Source: Bacteroidota bacterium
Lineage (GTDB): Bacteria; Bacteroidota; Bacteroidia; Flavobacteriales; Flavobacteriaceae
DNA length: 9,950 nt
Direction of reading: 5' to 3'
Assembly (NCBI GenBank): GCA_947468985.1
Contig: CANINJ010000052.1
Coordinates: forward strand, 1 to 9,950
The number at the start of each line of letters is the position of its first letter. Position 1 is the first letter of the stretch. The notes under the pieces were generated by a model. It did no database searches. It was not told where the DNA came from and worked only from the letters and a program-made list of their open reading frames with translations. Both the position numbers and the translations under genes were made by a program. Below, in pieces: positions 6,186 to 9,950 of this stretch.

Positions 6186-6995
6186 TTAATATTCCCATTG
6201 ACGGGTTTTATTCAAAATTTCCTGGGCTTCGATTTCTTCGGCAGGAATGACTTTTAGAAACGACGGATGTTGCTCGATAGCAAATTCTACTTTCTCGACA
6301 ATTTGCTCAATTGTGTCGTTTTCATAATCAATTTCGAGGGGTGGTTTTATGATAAAAGACTGCAAAATTCCTTTCTTTTTCATCCGCAAACCCTTTTTAT
6401 CAAAGGAACGACGAAAACCGTCGATGACGATGGGAACGACGATTGGGCGGTGCTGCTTGATGATGTGTGCGGTGCCTTTTCGAACTGGCTTGAACGATTT
6501 AGTGGTGCCTTGCGGGAAGGTAATTACCCAACCGTCGGCGAGTGCAATTTTTATATTTTCGGTGTCATTTGGATTGATTTCACGCTTTTCGTCAACGTCT
6601 TTTCCTTTTGCACGCCAGGTTCTTTCGACTGAAATTGCACCAACATAAGCTAAAATTCTTGGTAATAAACCGGCTTGCATTGTCTCTTTTGCAGCGACAT
6701 AATAGATGTTTAATTTTGGATTCCAAAGGTACATTACGTTTTTAATATTGTTTTCACGACCGCTTAAACTTGCGTTAAATACGTGAAACATTGAGACTAC
6801 ATCGGCAAAATACGTTTGATGATTTGAAATGAAAAGTACGTTTGTATCGGGCAAAGATCTGATGATTTCAGACCCTTCGATTTGCAATTGGTTGAAACCT
6901 CGGTAGCGTTTGTGAGTGATTGTTCCAAAAATTCGGATTAACCATTTTTTTATGAAAAGGATATGTCCAAACGGGTTTCTTTGGAATAAAATCAT
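6186..6995 (-). CDS. PlsC-like lysophospholipid acyltransferase family protein
   Basis: This 269-residue protein belongs to the 1-acyl-sn-glycerol-3-phosphate acyltransferase superfamily, which acylates lysophospholipids at the inner membrane. The motifs appear in order: N58-H59-Q-T-Y-F-A-D65 (block I), GAISVERTWRAKGKDV (119-134, block II), F160-P-Q-G-T-T165 (block III, acceptor-binding) and VVPIVIDGFRR (186-196, block IV). Two deviate from the textbook: block I is HX5D rather than HX4D, and block III is FPQGTT rather than FPEGTR. The N-terminus (residues 1-27) is basic and amphipathic, a possible membrane anchor. The ATG at 6995 lies only 5 bases from a 10-bp inverted repeat. The gene starts 48 bp after the Nudix stop and is probably co-transcribed with it, although a TAnnTTTG match lies inside the gap. 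The exact substrate is unknown; an ornithine-lipid or other acyl transfer is possible. Confidence 0.9.
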   Translation of the reverse strand: MILFQRNPFGHILFIKKWLIRIFGTITHKRYRGFNQLQIEGSEIIRSLPDTNVLFISNHQTYFADVVSMFHVFNASLSGRENNIKNVMYLWNPKLNIYYVAAKETMQAGLLPRILAYVGAISVERTWRAKGKDVDEKREINPNDTENIKIALADGWVITFPQGTTKSFKPVRKGTAHIIKQHRPIVVPIVIDGFRRSFDKKGLRMKKKGILQSFIIKPPLEIDYENDTIEQIVEKVEFAIEQHPSFLKVIPAEEIEAQEILNKTRQWEY

Positions 6996-7000
6996 ATTAA

Positions 7001-7033
7001 TTTTGTAAGTAGGTAATTGACAAACTTACAAAA
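7001..7033. promoter_or_regulatory. Inverted repeat with embedded -7 element before the acyltransferase
   Basis: TTTTGTAAGT (7001-7010) and ACTTACAAAA (7024-7033) are perfect reverse complements around a 13-base spacer. On the reverse strand TAAGTTTG (7021-7028), an exact TAnnTTTG match, overlaps one arm. The other arm ends 5 bases before the acyltransferase ATG. It could be an operator spanning a promoter, or an mRNA hairpin over the ribosome-binding region. There is no T-run after it, so it is unlikely to be a terminator. Confidence 0.5.
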
Positions 7034-7043
7034 ACTAAATAAT

Positions 7044-7682
7044 TTAAAGGACATTTTTGAGGACTTCTTTCAATTCGCTCATCATCATTGCGGTGGCTCC
7101 CCAAACATAATGCTCGCTGATTTTGAATGTAGGTACTTCAATATCAAATCCGTAGGAAGTATCCATTCTTTTTGTGACGATGGTTTCTTCATTCAAAAAA
7201 TCAATTATTGGAAGCTCGATAATTCCTGCAACTTCTTCAATTTGCTTTGTAAAAGTCAATTCGGAATGGCTGATTCCTAAAAATGGGGCTACTAAAAAAT
7301 TACTTGGTGGAATATAAATTTCCGTAAATGTTTTAATGACTTTAATTTTTTCGGGATGAATTCCAATTTCTTCGTGGGTTTCTCGAAGTGCGGTATGTTG
7401 TAGTGATTCGTCTTCCAATTCTGCTTTCCCACCTGGAAAAGCAATTTGTGAAGAATGAACTCCTGGATAAGTGTTTTTGACGATTAAAACCAAATGTGTT
7501 TTATCGTTTTTGGGATAAATAAGCATCATTACAGCAGCTTTTCGAGGATTTTTATAAAAATAATCTTCCGAATCAACAGCCAAAACACGTTCTGCAGGTG
7601 CCATTTTTAGGTGCGCCTCTTCCGCAAGAAGTTTTTCTTTTTCTATTTTTGGAACATATTTTAAAAACTCGATAAAATCCAT
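7044..7682 (-). CDS. Nudix hydrolase, CoA pyrophosphatase type
   Basis: This 212-residue cytoplasmic protein has a Nudix fold and probably splits CoA or acyl-CoA into 3',5'-ADP and phosphopantetheine derivatives. The CoA-class signature LVLIVKNTYPGVHSSQIAFPGG (64-85) runs into the Nudix box G85-KAELEDESLQHTAL-R100-E-T-H-E104-E105-I-G, where R100-E101 and E104-E105 are the catalytic, Mg-binding core. As in other CoA-type enzymes, the spacing before the first Glu is one residue longer than the GX5E consensus. Length and the 45-residue N-terminal helical extension fit the NudL/YeaB group. The ATG at 7682 opens the frame directly after a 103-bp divergent gap shared with the DUF4268 gene. It precedes the acyltransferase by 48 bp; pairing CoA turnover with an acyl-CoA or acyl-ACP consumer makes metabolic sense but is inference. 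Family certain, substrate likely. Confidence 0.93.
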   Translation of the reverse strand: MDFIEFLKYVPKIEKEKLLAEEAHLKMAPAERVLAVDSEDYFYKNPRKAAVMMLIYPKNDKTHLVLIVKNTYPGVHSSQIAFPGGKAELEDESLQHTALRETHEEIGIHPEKIKVIKTFTEIYIPPSNFLVAPFLGISHSELTFTKQIEEVAGIIELPIIDFLNEETIVTKRMDTSYGFDIEVPTFKISEHYVWGATAMMMSELKEVLKNVL

Positions 7683-7692
7683 AACGATGTCC

Positions 7693-7700
7693 TATTTTTG
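7693..7700 (+). promoter_or_regulatory. Candidate -7 element for the DUF4268 gene
   Basis: TATTTTTG is an exact TAnnTTTG match on the forward strand in the divergent gap 7683-7785. It would give a leader of about 80 bases before the ATG at 7786. No -33 TTG is present at normal spacing, and in DNA this rich in T a chance match is quite possible. No exact reverse-strand element for the Nudix gene was found here; the nearest is TTATTTTG (7705-7712), with one mismatch. Confidence 0.27.
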
Positions 7701-7785
7701 CATTCAAAATAATTATAAAAGTAGTTTAGAAAAACGATATTTGCAACTATTTGAAAATCAACATTAAAAGATAAATTAAGCACAA

Positions 7786-8220
7786 ATGTATAGTAAAGAA
7801 GAAAATCAAAAATTAAAAAGGGAATTTTGGGTTACATTTTCCGAAAAATACCCAAGGAAATGGGTTCTTTATGACACCAAAATTAAAGATTTTTCTTTTA
7901 AATTTTATGTTGAAAATACCAAAGCTCAAGTGCAAATTGACATTGAACATCGCAATGAAATCAAGCGCATTCAGTATTTTGAAAAGTTAGAATCCTTGAA
8001 AAATATTCTTGAAGAGGAATTTATTTCAGATTTAGTATTTGAGAAAAATTTCAGTTTAGAAAACGGAAAAACGATTAGCCGAATTTGGGTTGAAAAATTA
8101 AATGTAAGTGTGAGCAATCAAAAGTATTGGGATGAAATTTTTGCTTTTTTTAACGAGAAAATGAGTGCTTTGGAACTGTTTTATTTAGAATACGACGAAT
8201 ATATTAAAGATATTGAGTAA
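7786..8220 (+). CDS. DUF4268 domain-containing protein
   Basis: This 144-residue soluble protein starts MYSKEENQKLKREFW and continues PRKWVLYDTKIKDFSFKF (23-40) and QVQIDIEHRN, a pattern I recognise as DUF4268, common as a short stand-alone protein in Flavobacteriia. It is rich in aromatic and acidic residues, with no signal peptide or membrane segment. The C-terminal half has ISRIWVEK and a helical end, FAFFNEKMSALELFYLEYDEYIKDIE. I cannot identify a catalytic motif, and the function is unknown. The ATG at 7786 is the first in frame after the divergent gap and gives the family-typical N-terminus. The gene is followed by 107 bp before the next forward gene, which seems to have its own promoter. 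Nothing nearby points to a restriction or defence role. Confidence 0.8.
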   Translation: MYSKEENQKLKREFWVTFSEKYPRKWVLYDTKIKDFSFKFYVENTKAQVQIDIEHRNEIKRIQYFEKLESLKNILEEEFISDLVFEKNFSLENGKTISRIWVEKLNVSVSNQKYWDEIFAFFNEKMSALELFYLEYDEYIKDIE

Positions 8221-8245
8221 CTTTAAGTATCCAAATATACATTCG
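8213..8245 (+). promoter_or_regulatory. Candidate promoter for the small exported protein gene
   Basis: TTG (8213-8215), 22 bases, then TACATTCG (8238-8245) resembles the Bacteroidota TTG / TAnnTTTG promoter with one mismatch in the -7 element. The -33 part overlaps the last codons of the DUF4268 gene. The start site would be near 8252, leaving about 75 bases before the ATG at 8328. The same -7 variant precedes the DUF5686 gene. Confidence 0.33.
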
Positions 8246-8327
8246 ATTCGCTACTATGTTATTGTACATTCAAGAACAGAGTAGCCGAAAACTGCATATT
8301 GAAAGAGTAGGCAAAATATTTATTGTT

Positions 8328-8738
8328 ATGAAAACACTTATTTTGTTTGTTGCATTTATGTTACTCTCAACGAATTTATGGAGTCAAAATACTTCTATTG
8401 TTCCTTATTCAAAAGAATATTATTTAGACAAAAGTAAAAGGCAAAATAAAACGGGATGGTTTTTATTTGGGACAGGAATTGTTTTGTCAACCATTGGAAT
8501 TATTGGCTTTAGTAATTCTGATTTTTTAGAATCTAATTCGGATACTGATCTTTATGGTTTTTTAATTTTAGGTGGAGCAATTTCTGGTTTGTCGAGTATT
8601 CCCGTTTTTATTGGGTCTGCTAATAACGCTCGATTTGCAGCAAGGCTAACCTTTAATTCTCAATCAAATCAATTTCAGAGACAAAATTTAATAGTTCAAA
8701 ATTGTCATCCAGTTTTAGGTATTAAAATTGAATTTTAA
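8328..8738 (+). CDS. Small exported hypothetical protein with two hydrophobic segments
   Basis: This 136-residue protein is not one I recognise. The open frame reaches back to an ATG at 8256, but the ATG at 8328 is preferred because it directly begins a signal peptide: MKTLILFVAFMLLSTNLWSQ, with likely cleavage around Q20. The extra 24 residues upstream are polar and would bury that signal, and the predicted promoter start lies near 8252. The mature part has YSKEYYLDKSKRQNKTG, then two glycine-rich hydrophobic stretches (44-61 and 76-97) joined by an Asp/Ser/Asn-rich loop, then a polar segment ending in LGIKIEF. The hydrophobic pair suggests a small envelope membrane protein. The terminal Phe after alternating hydrophobic residues resembles outer-membrane proteins, but the protein is too short for a full barrel. 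It ends 5 bp before a bidirectional terminator. Real-gene confidence is good; function unknown. Confidence 0.72.
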   Translation: MKTLILFVAFMLLSTNLWSQNTSIVPYSKEYYLDKSKRQNKTGWFLFGTGIVLSTIGIIGFSNSDFLESNSDTDLYGFLILGGAISGLSSIPVFIGSANNARFAARLTFNSQSNQFQRQNLIVQNCHPVLGIKIEF

Positions 8739-8743
8739 ACAAC

Positions 8744-8768
8744 AAAAGCGCCGATTAAAGCGCTTTTT
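8744..8768. terminator. Bidirectional hairpin terminator between the small gene and carB
   Basis: AAAAGCGC (8744-8751) pairs with GCGCTTTT (8760-8767) around an 8-base loop, followed by a T-run on the forward strand and TTTTGTTGTTT on the reverse. It sits 5 bp after the forward stop codon and 17 bp beyond the carB stop, so it can serve both convergent genes. Confidence 0.88.
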
Positions 8769-8785
8769 ATAGTTAATTATAGTAA

Positions 8786-9950
8786 TTATTTGCTCAAGTA
8801 CATTTTTCGTCTAGAGTACAATTCATAAAACTGGTCGTCTTTCAAGTCATCAATAAACAAAATGCTTTCCCCTGTGGATTTCATTTCTGGACCTAATGCT
8901 TTATTTACTCCGTGGAATTTGCTAAATGAAAAAACGGGTTGCTTAATTGCAAATCCTTTTAATTGCGGATTAAATTTGAAATCGGTTACTTTATTGTGTC
9001 CTAGCATTACTTTTGTTGCGTAATTTACATACGGTTCGCCGTAGGCTTTTGCAATAAAAGGAACCGTTCTTGAAGCTCTTGGATTGGCTTCAATTATGTA
9101 AACCACTTCATCCTTAATGGCAAATTGGATATTGATTAAACCAACAGTTCTCAATGCCAATGCAATTTTCTTAGTATGATCTTTTATTTGAGTCATTACC
9201 AATTCCCCTAAATTAAATGGGGGTAAAGTGGCATTACTATCGCCTGAATGCACTCCGCAAGGTTCAATGTGCTCCATTATTCCAATAATATAGACATTTT
9301 CACCATCGCAAATGGCATCGGCTTCAGCCTCAATTGCTCCATCAAGATAATGATCTAATAGTAATTTATTTCCAGGAATCGATTTTAATAAATCAATTAC
9401 ATGTTCTTCTAATTCTTGTTTGTTAATTACGATTTTCATTCCTTGGCCACCCAAAACATAGGAAGGTCTAACTAAAAGTGGAAAATCCAATACATCGGCT
9501 AAAGCACTTGCTTGATCCGCATTTTCCGCAATTCCGAATTGAGGAAATGGTATTTTTAACTCTGTCAAAAGTTCAGAAAAACGACCTCTGTCTTCAGCTA
9601 AATCTAATGCGTCAAAAGAAGTTCCAAGGATTTTAATTCCATATTTTGAAAGCTTTTCAGCCAATTTCAATGCTGTTTGACCACCCAATTGAACAATTAC
9701 ACCTTCTGGTTTTTCGTGACGAATAATATCGTAAATATGTTCCCAAAATACAGGTTCAAAATACAATTTATCGGCGGTATCAAAATCAGTTGAAACGGTT
9801 TCAGGATTGCAATTAATCATTATGGTTTCATAGCCACATTCTGCCGCAGCCAACACACCGTGAACGCAAGAATAGTCAAATTCAATTCCTTGTCCAATTC
9901 TGTTTGGTCCTGAACCTAAAACTACGACTTTCTTCTTGTTGGAAACAACA
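8786..9950 (-). CDS. carB: Carbamoyl-phosphate synthase large subunit, C-terminal part (partial, cut by window edge)
   Basis: CarB makes carbamoyl phosphate from bicarbonate, glutamine-derived ammonia and two ATP, working with CarA, for pyrimidine and arginine synthesis. About 387 C-terminal residues are visible and the frame continues past base 9950; any start inside the window would be artificial. The part seen is the carbamoyl-phosphate half: a pre-ATP-grasp segment (VVVLGSGPNRIGQGIEFDYS, then INCNPETVSTDFDTADKLYFEP), then the second ATP-grasp domain with RPSYVLGGQGM, GVHSGDSNATLPP and IIEANPRASRTVPF, matching the CPSase signature and its metal-binding Glu and Asn. After LGPEMKSTGES the chain ends within about 26 residues (YSRRKMYLSK). 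The MGS-like allosteric domain, about 140 residues in E. coli CarB, is absent. The terminator 17 bp after the stop leaves no room for a frameshifted remnant, so the short form is genuine. The identity is certain. Confidence 0.97.
   Translation of the reverse strand, partial: VVSNKKKVVVLGSGPNRIGQGIEFDYSCVHGVLAAAECGYETIMINCNPETVSTDFDTADKLYFEPVFWEHIYDIIRHEKPEGVIVQLGGQTALKLAEKLSKYGIKILGTSFDALDLAEDRGRFSELLTELKIPFPQFGIAENADQASALADVLDFPLLVRPSYVLGGQGMKIVINKQELEEHVIDLLKSIPGNKLLLDHYLDGAIEAEADAICDGENVYIIGIMEHIEPCGVHSGDSNATLPPFNLGELVMTQIKDHTKKIALALRTVGLINIQFAIKDEVVYIIEANPRASRTVPFIAKAYGEPYVNYATKVMLGHNKVTDFKFNPQLKGFAIKQPVFSFSKFHGVNKALGPEMKSTGESILFIDDLKDDQFYELYSRRKMYLSK

Noticed and set aside
5992..6198. 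Reverse-strand open frame of 68 codons across the palindromic repeat
   Set aside because: Its middle (DCFVPRNDV) is the artefact peptide produced when this kind of repeat is translated. It overlaps the acyltransferase end and has no domain or credible start.
6075..6257. Forward open frame of 60 codons over the repeat and acyltransferase 3' end
   Set aside because: It reads through the non-coding repeat and then antisense to a confident gene; the composition is not protein-like.
6267..6648. Two forward open frames antisense to the acyltransferase
   Set aside because: They are shadows of a confidently identified gene, without family features; one has a Cys- and Phe-rich composition typical of antisense reading.
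7017..7280. Forward open frame of 87 codons antisense to the Nudix gene
   Set aside because: It is a shadow of the Nudix coding sequence, with no recognisable domain.
8256..8327. Longer N-terminus for the small exported protein, starting at 8256
   Set aside because: The added 24 residues are polar and charged and would place the signal peptide internally; the ATG at 8328 starts it directly.
9854..9856. Start of carB at a GTG codon
   Set aside because: The frame continues upstream with conserved CarB sequence (GPNRIGQGIEFDYS) to the window edge, so this GTG is an internal Val.
1..9950. A novel defence, mobile or biosynthetic system
   Set aside because: All genes but the small exported one and the unassigned DUFs fit housekeeping families. 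There are no transposase, integrase, toxin-antitoxin, CRISPR, reverse transcriptase or nuclease signatures, and composition is uniform apart from the short repeat.

Overview
The window looks like chromosomal core DNA from a Flavobacterium-like member of the Bacteroidota. The evidence is strong A+T richness, weak or absent Shine-Dalgarno sequences, several matches to the Bacteroidota -7 promoter element TAnnTTTG, and families typical of the phylum (DUF5686 with a carboxypeptidase-regulatory-like domain, DUF4290, DUF4268). I see no phage, plasmid, IS, CRISPR, rRNA or tRNA signature, and no convincing new multi-gene system. The notable points are deviations inside housekeeping genes and one non-coding palindromic repeat.

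Layout. (1) 115-2601 (+): an exported DUF5686 outer-membrane-type protein. It converges on the next block at a shared hairpin terminator (2615-2654). (2) 2651-5950 (-), read right to left: DUF493 protein, DUF4290 protein, murA and a CDF metal transporter. The gaps are 3, 41 and 31 bp, so this is probably one operon, with a candidate -7 element just upstream of DUF493. (3) 5951-6185: a 235-bp gap, the largest in the window, holding a GC-rich palindromic repeat of the kind scattered through many genomes. (4) 6186-7682 (-): a Nudix CoA-pyrophosphatase-type hydrolase followed by a PlsC-like acyltransferase, with a 10-bp inverted repeat between them. (5) 7786-8738 (+): a DUF4268 protein and a small exported protein of unknown function, divergent from the Nudix gene. 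(6) 8786-9950 (-): the 3' third of carB, running off the right edge and separated from the small gene by a second bidirectional hairpin terminator. No gene-free stretch exceeds 300 bp.

Functional themes. murA (first committed step of peptidoglycan synthesis), the PlsC-like acyltransferase (phospholipid synthesis) and the DUF5686 protein concern the cell envelope. carB supplies carbamoyl phosphate for pyrimidines and arginine. The best second looks are MurA with Asp in place of the catalytic Cys, which predicts fosfomycin insensitivity; CarB ending without its C-terminal allosteric domain; an acyltransferase with HX5D and FPQGTT in place of HX4D and FPEGTR; and the palindromic repeat at 6055-6151.
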